The translations under genes and the position numbers were made by a program. A stretch of 64,000 nucleotides of DNA from Azospirillum sp. (lineage in GTDB: Bacteria; Pseudomonadota; Alphaproteobacteria; Azospirillales; Azospirillaceae). Below, one piece after another: positions 8,356-20,300 of this stretch. The DNA lies in NCBI GenBank assembly GCA_027486405.1, contig JAIXPD010000057.1, positions 62,001 through 126,000 on the forward strand, written 5' to 3'. Numbering within the stretch: position 1 is the first letter of the stretch; each line of letters opens with the position of its first letter. The notes under the pieces were generated by a model. It did no database searches. It saw only the letters and a program-made list of their open reading frames with translations, and was not told the origin of the DNA.

Positions 8356-11300
8356 TGAGCGGGATCGAGACGAACGGCGGTGCGGCGATGGCCGACCTTG
8401 AGGCCCTGCTGGCCGATGCCCTGTTGGTTGAGCTGGCCGCCCGCGACATCCGCCTGACATCGGACAACGGGCGGCTTGGCTACGACGCCCCGGTCGGTGC
8501 CTTCGACGACGCCCTGAAAGCGCGGGTGCGCGCCCTGCGCCCGGCCCTGCTCGCCCGCCTGTCCGGCCCATCCGCCGGGAAGGACGAAACCGCCGTCGAC
8601 ATCGTCGCCCCCCTCACCTTCGGGCAGGAGCGCATGTGGTTCCTCAACCGGCTGGACCTGGGCCAGCCCGGCGGCGCGCGCGGCGGCTACACCGAACATC
8701 TGGCCTTCGATCTGGTTGGCCCGCTCGACCACGCCGCGCTCGACCGCGCCCTGACGGCGGTTGCCGCCCGCCATGGTGCGCTGCGCACCCGGTTCGAGGA
8801 TGGCCCCGACGGCCCGCTGCAACGCGTCGCCCCGCCCGCCGCCGCCGCACTCCCTGTCCATCGGGTCGATCTGCGCGCCACGCCGGACGCTCTGGACCAG
8901 GAGTTGGACCGGGCCGCCCATCGGTCCATCGATCTGGCGACCGACCCGCACGCGCGCGTCACCCTGTTCGCGCTGGCGGACGACCATCACGTCCTGTCGC
9001 TGTCGGCCCATCACGCGGCGTGGGATGGCTGGTCGAACGGGCTGTTCGCCGCCGACCTCGCCACCGCCTACAACGCCGCCCGCACTGGTCGCCCCGCCGA
9101 TTTGCCGCCGCTGGTCCGCGACATGGCCGATCTGGCCCGCGCCCAGCGCGCCACGTTGGCGTCCGGCGGGTTCGACGCCGCGCTGGAGCGGCTGCGCCGC
9201 CGCCTGGATGGCCACCCGACGCACCTGACCTTGCCGACCGATCACCCCCGCCCGGCGGTGGCCGATGGGCGTGGGGCCGCCGTCGCCCTGCGGTTGGAGC
9301 CGGAGGCGGCGGGCGCGCTCGCCGCCGCCGCGCGCCGGGCCGGGGCCACCCCCTACATGGCGGTGCTGGCCGCCTGGGCGCTGCTGCTGTCCCGCCTGAG
9401 CGGCGCGCCGCGCCTGCTGATCGGCGCGCCGGTCGCCGCCCGCGCCGACGAGGCGGAGGAGGCGATCATCGGCTATCTGTCCAACAGCGTGGCGATTCCG
9501 GTGGATGTCGGCGCGGCGGACAGCTTTGGCGCGCTGGTGGCGCAGGTGCGCGACCGCACGCTCGACGTCATGGCCGACCAGGACGTGCCTTTTGACAAGC
9601 TGGTGGAGGTGTTGGCCCCGCCGCGCAGCCGCGCCACCACGCCGCTGGTGCAGACCATGTTCGCCATGCAGCCGCGCGCCGTGCCCGCCCCGGCGTTGGA
9701 CGGGCTGACCGTGACGGTGCGGACCCGCCACAACGAGGCGGCGCGCTATGACCTGACGCTCAATCTGGAAACCACGGCCGACGGCGCGCTGGACGGGCCG
9801 TTGACCTACGCCACCGCCCTGTTCGACGCCGCCACCGTGTCGGGTTGGGCGGATTGGCTGTGCGCCTTCCTGCGCGCGGCACCCGGCCAATGGTCGGCCC
9901 CGCTGGACCGGTCGCCGCTGGTCACGCCCGTCCACGCGGTCCCCGCCGCAGCCTCCCCCGCTGCCATGCCGATGGCGGATGGCTTCACCACCCCGACCGA
10001 ACGCGCGCTGGCGGCGGTGTGGGCGGCGTTTCTGGCGACGCCGCCGACCGCGCGCGACGATGATTTCTTCGTGCTGGGCGGTCACAGCCTGCTGTTGATG
10101 CGCGTGGTCAACCGGATCAACAGCGATGGATCCTTGGGCCGGATCGAACTGGCCGAGGCGCTGGGGGCCACCCGCCTGATGGACATGGCCGCCCTGTTGG
10201 ACGGCGGACGGCCCGCCACCGCGCCCACCAAGGCCGCCCCGCTGGTGAGCACGGCGGAGGAGCATCCGGCCAACCCCGGACAGGAAGGCATGTGGTTGAC
10301 CCGGCGGGACGAAGCGGAGACGACCGCCTGGTCGGTCCCGCTGGTGATTCCGCTGGCCCGCCACGCCGAGGCCGCCATCGTGCGCGCCGGGCTGGCGCGG
10401 CTGGCCGCCCGCCACCCTGCCCTGCGCACCACCCTGTGCGAGCGCGACGGCGCGATCCGGCAGCGCATCGCACCCCCCGACCACCCCGGCCTGATCGACC
10501 TGACCGTTCACGACGGGTTGGACGCCGCCGCCCGCTTTGCGGTGATGAAACGGGATCTCGCCCGCCCGATGGATCTGGAGCGCGGGCCGCTCTACCGTTT
10601 CCACCTGTTCACCAACGGCGACGGCGCGGGCGAGCTGTTCCTCAACGCCGATCACACGCTGATCGACGGCTGGTCGCTCGACGTGCTGCGCCGGGACGTG
10701 GTGGCGCTGATCAACGTGGCGGCGACTGGCCGTCAAGGGGGCCGGGGCGATGGCCTGCCCGCGCTGACCTGCACCCCGGTGGAGTTGACCGCGCGGCGGC
10801 TGGCCGACACCCGCAGGCTGGAGGCCGACCGCGCCTATTGGCTCGACACCCTGCGCGGAATGGAGTTGGGCGACCTGCCCGCCCCCGGGACCCGACCGCC
10901 GGGCGCGCCGCCGCGCGGCCTGCGCACCCAGTGCGACCTGTCCGCCGCGACGATGGCCGCGCTCGACCGCATCGCCCGCACCGGCGGGACCACCCCGACC
11001 GTCGCCCTGATCGCCGCCGCCAGCGCCCTGATGATCCGCCTGAAGGGCGACGGGCGCGACGTGTCGGTCGCCACCCCCTTCGCCGGGCGGACGGAGCCGG
11101 AGCACGCCGATCTTGTCGGCTGCTTTGTCGAGGTGCTGCCGCTGCGCTTCCCCGGTGGGGTGGAGCGGTCCTTCGCCGACCATCTGGCCGCCGCCCGCCG
11201 GGCGTTGACCGGGGCGCTCGCCCACCAGACCTACCCGCTGCGGCAGATCATGAAAGACACGCTGGCGGCGCGCGGCGGCGACCCGACCACGCTCTATGAT

Positions 11301-14300
11301 GTGGTTGCCGTGCTGGAAAACGCCGAACCGCAGACCCGTGACTGGTTCGATCCACGCATCGGCGGCGGCAAATACGATCTTGCCTTCATCATCGGCCGCA
11401 TGCCCGACGGCAGCGCGGTGCTGACGATCGAGCACGACGAATGGCTCTACGACGCGCGGGACGCCCTGGCGATGGCCGCGCGGTTGGAAGCCCTGCTGTG
11501 CGACGCCGCCGACCAGCCGGACGCCGCCCTGGGCGATCTGGCGGTGATGCCGGAGGAGGAACGCCGTCTGGTTCTGTCGGGCTTCAACGACACCGCCGCC
11601 GCCTACCCGCGCGACACGTCGATGGCCGATCTGTGGGCGCGCGCGTCGACCGAACACGCCGACCGGATTGCCCTGCGCGCGTCGAGCGGCGACACGCTGA
11701 CCTACGCCGCGCTCGATCAACGGGCGGAGGCCATCGCCGCCGCCCTGCTCGCCAGCGGGCCGGTGGGGCCGACGGTCGCCCTGGCGGTGCCGCGCGGGTT
11801 TGACGCCGTGGCCGCCATTCTCGGCATCTGGAAGGCGGGTGCGGCCTATCTGCCGCTCGACTCCAAGCTGCCGACCGCCGTCGTCACCCAACTGATGAGC
11901 GACGCCGAGGCCCGGATCATCCTGGCCGACGCCGCCAAGGCCGCGACCTTGTCCGGGCTGTCCGACCACCGGATTCTGCGCCTGGATTCCCTGCCGCCCG
12001 CCTCCGCTCCCGCCGTTGCCCCCGCAGCGCCGCCGGTGGCGCGCGACGGCGGATCGCCCGCCTATGTCATGTTCACCTCCGGGACCACCGGCACGCCCAA
12101 GGGGGTGGCGGTTCCCCACCGGGGCATCGCCCGGCTGGCGTTGAACCGCGCGGTGCTGGATCTGCGCCCGCAGGACGTGATGGGCCAGTTGGCCCCGCTG
12201 GCCTTCGACGCGACGACGCTGGAGCTGTGGAGCGCCCTGCTGAACGGGGCCAGCCTGCGCGTCTTCGACGATGAGGAGCTGTTGGATCCGCTGGCGTTGG
12301 GCCGGGCGCTGGCCAGCGGCGGCGTCACCGTGCTGTGGCTGACCGCCGGGCTGTTCAACCGCGCGGCGGACGAAGCGCCCCACATCTTCCGCCCCCTGCG
12401 CCTGCTGATGAGCGGGGGCGAGGCGCTCAGCCCGCCGCACGTCCGTCGGGTGATGGACTCCTGTCCGGGTCTGCGCCTGCTGAACGGCTATGGGCCGACG
12501 GAAAATTCCTGCCTGACCACGCTGCACCCGATCACCGCCGACGATCTGGACGGGGCCATTCCCATTGGCCGCCCGATCAGCAACAGCCGGGTGTTCGTGG
12601 TGGATGACCGTCTCAACCCCGTGCCGGTCGGCGTCTGGGGCGAATTGCTGTGCGGCGGCGACGGTGTGGCGTTGGGCTATGCGGGGCGGCCTGACCTGAC
12701 GGAGGCGTCCTTTGTCTCCCCGCCCTGGGCGGCGGGGGAGCGGCTCTACCGCAGCGGCGACATCGTGCGTTGGCGGCGCGACGGCGTGATCGAGTTCCTG
12801 GGGCGGCGCGACGGGCAGGTGAAGATTCGCGGCCACCGCATCGAAACCGGGGCCATCGAGGCCGTGCTGTCCGGCTGTGCGGGCGTGCGCGACGCCGCCG
12901 TGCTCGTCACCGGCAGTGGGGCCGACAAGGCGCTGGTTGCTTGCGTGGCCGCCGACAACGCAGCGGGGGAAGGCGCGTGGCGGCGGATTCTGGCCGAACG
13001 GTTGCCGATCTACATGATGCCCGCGCGCTTCATCGTCGTCCCCGCCCTGCCGGTCAACGCCAACGGCAAGCGCGACCGCCGGGCCGTGTCGTCGCTGGTT
13101 TCCGCCGTGATGGCGGCCACCGCGCCCGCCGTCACCGCCGCGCCCACCGCCCCCGCTGCGCCCCCGCCCGCCGCCAGCCCGGCGGAAACGCTGGTGCTGC
13201 GCCTGTTCGCCGAACAGTTTCCCGGTGTGGCGCTGGATTCGGCGTCGGACTTTTTCCATCTCGGCGGCCATTCGATGACGGCGATGCGCCTGTCGGCCCG
13301 TCTGGTGGAGGAATGCGGGGCGCGGATTCCGCTGCGCGCCCTGTTCGCCGCCCGCACCGTCGCCGCCATCGCCGCGCTGTTGCCTGCCTTGCCTTCCCCC
13401 GCCACCACCGGACCATCCGCCCCCCTCATGACGCCGCCCCCCGTCGCCCCGCAGCGGGCCGAACCCGCCGACGGCTATCCGCTGTCCACCGGTCAGGAGC
13501 GCTTGTGGGTGATGCAGCGCCTGTTCCCCGACAGCGGCGTTTACAACATCCCGCTCGTCTTCGACGCCGACGGCGATCTGAACGCCGACGCGCTCGCCCG
13601 CGCGCTGACCGCGCTGGAGGAGCGCCACCACGCCCTGCGCCTGCGCGTCGTCGATGGGCCGGACGGGCGTCCGCGCCAGCGGCTGTTCCCGGTCGGCGCG
13701 CTGGTCCTCCACCGCGTCGATCTGTCGGCGGAGGCTGACCCGGACGCCGCCGCCGCCGCCCGCCAATCCGCCGAACTGCACCGCCCCTTTGCGCTGGAGC
13801 GCGAAACCGGGGCGCGCGCCCTGCTGATGCGGCTGGGGGCGGCGCGCTGGCGCGTTCTGCTGGTGCTGCACCACGCCATCATGGACGGCTGGTCCGCCGG
13901 GGTGCTGATGCGCGACCTTGCCGCCTTCTACACCGCCGCGCTCACCACCCCGGCGGGGGCCGCGCTGACCATCGCCACCCCGGCCCCGGCGGTGCAGTTC
14001 CAGGACGTCGCCGCCTGGCAGCGCGCCCACGCCGACAGCGCGGAGGGCAAGGCCCTGCTCGCCCGCTGGGTGGAACGGCTGACACCGCGCCCCGAACCGC
14101 TGGCCCTGCCCACCGACCATCGCCGCCCGCCGGTCAAGAGCTTCCGGGGCGACACGGTGGAGCACGCCTTTGACGCCGCGCGCAGCGCCGCGCTCGACCG
14201 CTTCGCACGCGCGGAATCCGCCACGCCCTTCGCCGTCGTCACCGCGCTGGTGCAGGCCCTGCTGCACCGGATGACCGGCCAGACCGACATGGCGCTCGGC

Positions 14301-17300
14301 ACGCTGGTCGCCGGGCGTGACCGGGCGGAGGTGCAGGACACCGTCGGCTTCTTCGTCAACACGCTGGTGCTGCGCCAGTCGATCGACCCGGAGGTCGGGT
14401 TCCGCCGCCTGCTGGCCGACACGCGCGGCACCTGCCTGCACGCGGTGGCCGATCAGCATTGCCCGTTTGAAGCGCTGGTGGAGGCCACCGGCGCGCCGCG
14501 CGATCTGGGCCGCAACCCGCTGTTCGACGTCCTGGTCGTCTGGCAATCGGACGATGGCGCGCCGCCCTCCCTGCCCGGCCTGACCACCCGCAGCCTGCCG
14601 GTGTCCTTCCCCTTTGCCAAATTCGATTTGGGCTTTCATTTCGGGCGGCGCGGCGACCGCATCATCTGCCAGTTGGAACACAGCGCCGACCTGTTCGACG
14701 CCGACAGCGCCGCCGCACTGTTCGCCCGGCTGGACCATCTGGCCGCCGCCGTGCTGGCCGACCCGGATCGCCGCATCAAAACCCTGCCGATCCTGCCGGA
14801 CGGGGAGCGTGCGCGGCTTGCCCGCTTCAACGACACCGCCACCCCGCTCGACACCCGGCGCAGCCTGACCCGGTTGCTGCTGGACCAGACCGCCCGCAGC
14901 CCCGGCGCGCCCGCGCTGCTGTGGAACGGTCAGGCCCCGCTCTCCTACCGCGATTTTGTGGTGCGGGCCGGGGCGGTGGCCCGTCGGCTGGTCGATGCCG
15001 GGGTGAAGCCCGGCGACAGCGTGGCGATCTGCGCCCCGCGCGGGCCGGAGCTGCTGATCGGTATCCACAGCATCCTGATGGCCGGGGCGGGCTATGCCCC
15101 GCTGGGGGCCGACCAGCCGCCCGTCCGTCTGGCCGGGATGCTGGAGGATCTGGGCCACCCGCTGGTCCTGACCACCCCTGACACCCGCGCCCGTCTGGGC
15201 GCGAACGCCCGGTGCCTGGACCTGTCGGTGGATGGCGTGGCGGAGCCGCTTGACCTGGGGCTGGATCTGGGCGGGCCGGACGGGCTGGCCTATGTCCTTT
15301 TCACCTCCGGTTCGACCGGGCGGCCCAAGGGCGTGGCGGTGGAGCAGCACGCGGTGGTGAACCGGGTGCTGTGGATGCAACGCGCCTTCCCCATCGGCCC
15401 CGGCGACGTGATCCTGCAAAAGACACCGGTGACGTTCGACGTGTCGGTGTGGGAACTGTTGTGGTGGGGCTGGACCGGGGCCGCCGTCGCCCTGCCGCCG
15501 CCGGGGGCCGAGCGCGACCCGCAGGCGCTGGTCGATCTGATCGCCCGTGATGGCGTGACCGTGCTGCATTTCGTGCCGTCGATGCTCGCCGCCTTCCTGA
15601 CCTGTCTGGAGGATGGCCGGGCCGACGTCGCCAAGCTGGCGCGCCTGCGCTTCGTCTTCGCCAGCGGCGAGGCGCTGGATCCGGCGCTGGTCGAGCGCTT
15701 TGACCGGCTGCTGCACCGTCCGTTCGGAACCCAGCTTCACAACCTCTACGGCCCGACCGAGGCCACGGTGGACGTGACGTGGCAGCCCTGCTCCCCCTGG
15801 ACCGGCGGGGCGGTGGTCCCGATTGGCAAGCCCATCGCCAACACCACCGTGGACATTCTGGACGCCGATGGCGCGCCGCTGCCCATCGGCATGGCCGGGG
15901 AGATTCATCTCGGCGGACCGCAAGTCGCGCGCGGCTACGTCAACCGGCCCGACCTGACGGCCAAGGCCTTCATCGCCGACCCCAACCGGCCCGGCGGGCG
16001 GCTCTACCGCACCGGCGATCTGGGGCGGTGGCGGCGCGACGGGATCATCGAGTATCTGGGCCGCATCGACCATCAGGTGAAGGTGCGCGGCCAGCGCATC
16101 GAACCCGGCGAGATCGAACACGCGCTGGAACGTCATCCCGCCGTGGAGCGCGCCGTCGTCGTTCCCGTGGCGGTCAACGGCCTGACGGAGCTTCACGGCT
16201 ACATCCTGGCCCGTGATCCGGCCCTGACCACCGCTGCCCTGCGCGCCCATCTGCGCGACCGGGTGACGGAGGCGATGATCCCCGCCCGCTTCTTCCGGCT
16301 GGACGCCCTGCCCCTGACCAGCAGCGGCAAGCTGGACCGCAAGGCGTTGACCGGCGCGCCGCTCGACCGGCCCGCCACCGCTTCCACCGCCACCGCTTCC
16401 ACCGCTGTCGCTCCCGCCCCGGCGTCCAGCGTTGCGGGCGACCGCCCGGCGGTGGAGGCGGCGATCCGCGCCATCTGGAAGGAGTTGTTGCCGGACGCCG
16501 ATCCCGGCCCGCGCGATGGCTTCTTCGACGCGGGCGGCAACAGCCTGTTGGTGATCCGCCTGCACGAGCGGCTGAACGCCCGCTGGCCCGGCGTGTTCGG
16601 CGTGGCCGACCTGTTCGCCTGCGCCACCATCGCCGAACAGGCCCAGCGCGTGGCCCCCGCCGATTCCCCCGCTTCCCCCGTTTTGCCGACGCCCCCGACC
16701 ATGCCCCACACGCCGAGCACCAACCATCCCGCCGCCACGTCCGCTCCCGCCGGGGCCGTCGCCATCGTCGGCATGGCCCTGCGCCTGCCCGGCAGCGAGG
16801 ATCTCGCCGGCTTCTGGCGCGACGTGTCCACCGCCGCCGACCGGGTGCGCCCGCTGCCCGACGGGCGTGAGGCCGACACCCTCGCGGTGCTGGCGGCGCT
16901 GGGGCTGCCACAGCCCGACCGCTTCCGCGAGGCCGCCTATCTCGACGACGTGATGGGGTTCGAGCCGAAGCGGCTGCGGCTATCGCCCGCCGACGCCGCG
17001 CTGCTGGATCCCGAACAGCGCCTGTTCCTGGAAACCGCCCTGCGGGCGCTGGAGGACGCCGGGCGCGGCGGGTCCGCGCTGGACGACGCCCGCGTCGGCG
17101 TCTTCGTCGGCGGGGTTCCCGGCACGGCGTGGCGCGACGCGTTGATGCGCGGAGCCGCGCCGAGCCGGGTGGAGCAGATCTTCGCGCTCAACGTCGCCTC
17201 CAACATCGCCACCCGCCTGTCCTTCCTGCACAATTGGCGGGGACCGGCGGCGCTGATCGACACCGCCTGTTCGGCCTCGCTCGCCGCCGTTCACACCGCC

Positions 17301-20300
17301 TGCCGGGCGCTGCGCAACGGCGAGTGCGAATGGGCCTTGGTCGGCGGGGCGAAAATCCTGCTGACCCCGCCCGCCGAAGGCGCGCGCCTGACCATCGACA
17401 GCTCCACCGGGCGGACCCGCGCCTTTGCCGAGGGGGCCGACGGGACCGGCATGGGCGAGGGGGCGGTCGCCTTCCTGCTGCGCCCGCTGGCCGATGCGCT
17501 GGCCGATGGCGACGCCATCCACGGCGTGATTCTGGGCAGTGCGGTCAACCAGGACGGGGCGAGCAGCGGCATGGCCGCCCCCAACCCGGCGGCCCAGGCG
17601 GAGGTCATCGCGGCGGCCACCCGCGACGCCGGTGTTCCCCTGGCCAGCCTGTCCTACATCGAGGCGCACGGGACCGGGACCGCGCTGGGCGATCCCATCG
17701 AGATCGACGGCCTGACCCGTGCGGCCACCGCCGCCGGAGCGGGCAGCGGCTTTGCCGCCATCGGGTCGGCCAAGGGCAATTTCGGCCATCTGGACGGGGC
17801 CGCCGGGGCGTTGGGTCTGGCCCGCGCGCTGGCCTGCCTGATCCACGACCGCGCGCCGCCGCAGCCCTTCTTCACCGCGCCCAACCCGCGCATCGACTTC
17901 GCCAAGGCCCCCGTGGCTGTGGCCAACGCCTTGACGCCGCTGGCCGACCGGGGCGGACCGCGCCGCGCCGGGGTCAGCGCCTTCGGCCTCAGCGGTATCA
18001 ACGCCCATGTGGTGATCGAAGCCGCCCCGCGCGTGGCCCGCGCCGCCACGGCGGTGACGGGCTGGTTCGCCATCGGCCTGTCCGCCCCCGACGCCGACCG
18101 CCTGCGCGGTTACGCCGGTGCGGTTGTCGCCGCGCTGCGGGCGCATCCCGATTGGCCGCTCGCCGACATCGCCCGCACCCTGACCGACGGGCGCGACGCG
18201 CTGGACGCCCGGCTGGCGGTGTGGGTGCGCGACCGGGGCGATTTGATGGCCCGTTTGGCCGTGTTCGCCGCCGCGCCCGACGCGGTGGACGGGCTGGTCC
18301 TGACCGGGACCGCCGCGCGCGCCAACGCCGCCACCGCCCACGCGGCGCTGTGCGCGGACGAGCAGACGGCGCTGGCCGCCGCCACCGCTTTTGCCACTGG
18401 GGCGCGGCTGTCCTGGCCGTCGTCGGTGCGCACCGGGCGGGTGCATCTGCCCGCCGCTCCGCTGGCCCGCCGCCGCTGCCTGCCCGACTTCACCGCCCTT
18501 CCCGTCGTACCGACGTTGCCCGCTCCCGTCGCAACAGCGGGTGAGACCCCCATCGCGCTGCTGGGTCCGGCGGTGGTGACGGCGCAGGGGGTGTTCCACC
18601 GTGTGGACGCCCACGCCGCCCAGTTCTGGCCGGTGGCCGAACACCGGCTGAACGGCGCGCCCACGCTGGTCGGCATGGGCTTCGCCGCGCTGGTGGCCGA
18701 AGCGATGGCGGACCGTGCGGTGTGCATCGCCGATCTGCGCTGGTTGCGTCCGCTGCGCCCGGCCGATCTCGCCCCTGGCACCGTCACCCTGACCCTGGCC
18801 GGGGATGGGGCCGCCAGCCTGAGCGGGCGCGCCCAGGATGGCCGGTGGCAGAGCTTCGTCACCGCGACCGTCACCAGCGCCGACACCAAGGTTGAGGTTG
18901 CCGCGCTCGACCTTGTCGCCATCGCCGCCCGCTGCGCGCCCGCGCAGGACGCCCCGCCCTTCCACAGCGAAAACGGCGTGGTCGAGGTCAGCGCGCGGTG
19001 GAACTGCCTGGAGCGCGTCGCCGCCGCCGAGGCGGAAGCGTTGGCGTGGCTGCGCGTGCCGTCGGTCGATGCGGGCCTGCGCCTGCACCCCGGCCTGTTG
19101 GACGTCGCGACCGGCGTTGCCCTGACCGAGGGCGGCATGGTCCCCACCGGCTGCGCCCGCATCGACCTGCTCGCACCGCTGCCCGCCGATCCGGTGGCCC
19201 ACATCCAACGCCGCGTCACCGAGGATGGGGCCGAGGCCGATGTCGTTCTGGCCGACCGCAACAGCGGGCGGGTGGTTGCCCGTCTGCTGGGGCTGCGCTG
19301 GACCCGTCTGGCCACCCCACAGGGTGCTCTTGGCAAATCGGGCGCTGCCAAACCGGGAGCGTCCAAGACAAGCGGCGAGCTGGTTCCGGCGTTGCCGGTC
19401 TGGGAGTCCGCCCCGCTTGCCGCCGCCGATCCCGGCGGGCCGGTGGTGCTGATCGGCGAAGGGGCCTTGGCCAACCGGTTGGCCGATCATCTGGCCCGCG
19501 CCGGGCGGCTGACCGCCCACAGCGGCAGCGACGCCGTGACGGCCGACGCCCTTGCCCGCGTCGGCGGGGCCGACCGCCCGGTCATCCTGTTTGCGCCGCA
19601 GGGCGGGGCCGACGTCGGTCCGCGCGCGGCGCGGGCAATGCGCGCGGTGCTGGGCGCGCTGACCGGTTCCACCCGCCTGCTGGCCTTGGTCGAAGGGGCC
19701 TTCGCCGTGGAGGACAACGACCGTCTCGACCCGTTCCAGGCGCTGACCTTTGGCGTGATCGCCGCCGCGACGCTGGAAGATCCGAATCTGATCGCCCGTT
19801 GCGTCGATTGCGATGACGCCATCGGCCCGGCCGCGCTGCTGGCCGAACTGGCGGGGTTGGAGCGCGACCCGCGCGCGGTGGCGTGGCGGCGGGGCCGCCG
19901 CCTGATCCGCCGCTTCCAGCCGATGGATACGGTGGTGGACGCCGCTGCGTGGCGCGACGATGCGTGGCCCGCCCATGGCTGGCCCGATCACGGGGTGTGC
20001 GTGGTTTCGGGCGGGACCGGCGGCCTGTCGCTGATGCTGGCCGACACGCTGGCGGTTGGGGGCCAGCTGACGCTGGCCCTGCTGTCGCGCGGCGGGGAAC
20101 CGACCGGCGACGCCATCGACTCCCTGCGCCGCCGCGATCTGCTGGATGGTCTGCGCGCCGCTGGTCTGCGGGCGGTGGTCTATCCCTGCGACGTCGCCGA
20201 CCGCGACGGCCTGTCGGCCACGCTGGCCCGCATCCGGGCCGATCTGGGGCCGATCACCGCCGTGGTCCACAACGCCGGGGTGGTCGATGGGGCGTTCCTG

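Noticed and set aside
5065..8571. A 1168-codon minus-strand frame opposite the first megasynthase
   Set aside because: Antisense to KS, AT and ACP; the low-complexity translation is not protein-like.
7974..16727. A 2917-codon open frame on the minus strand opposite the giant megasynthase
   Set aside because: It is antisense to clearly identified C, A and PCP domains. Its translation is Gly/Arg/Gln/His-rich with no domain; in very GC-rich DNA stop codons are rare in antisense frames.
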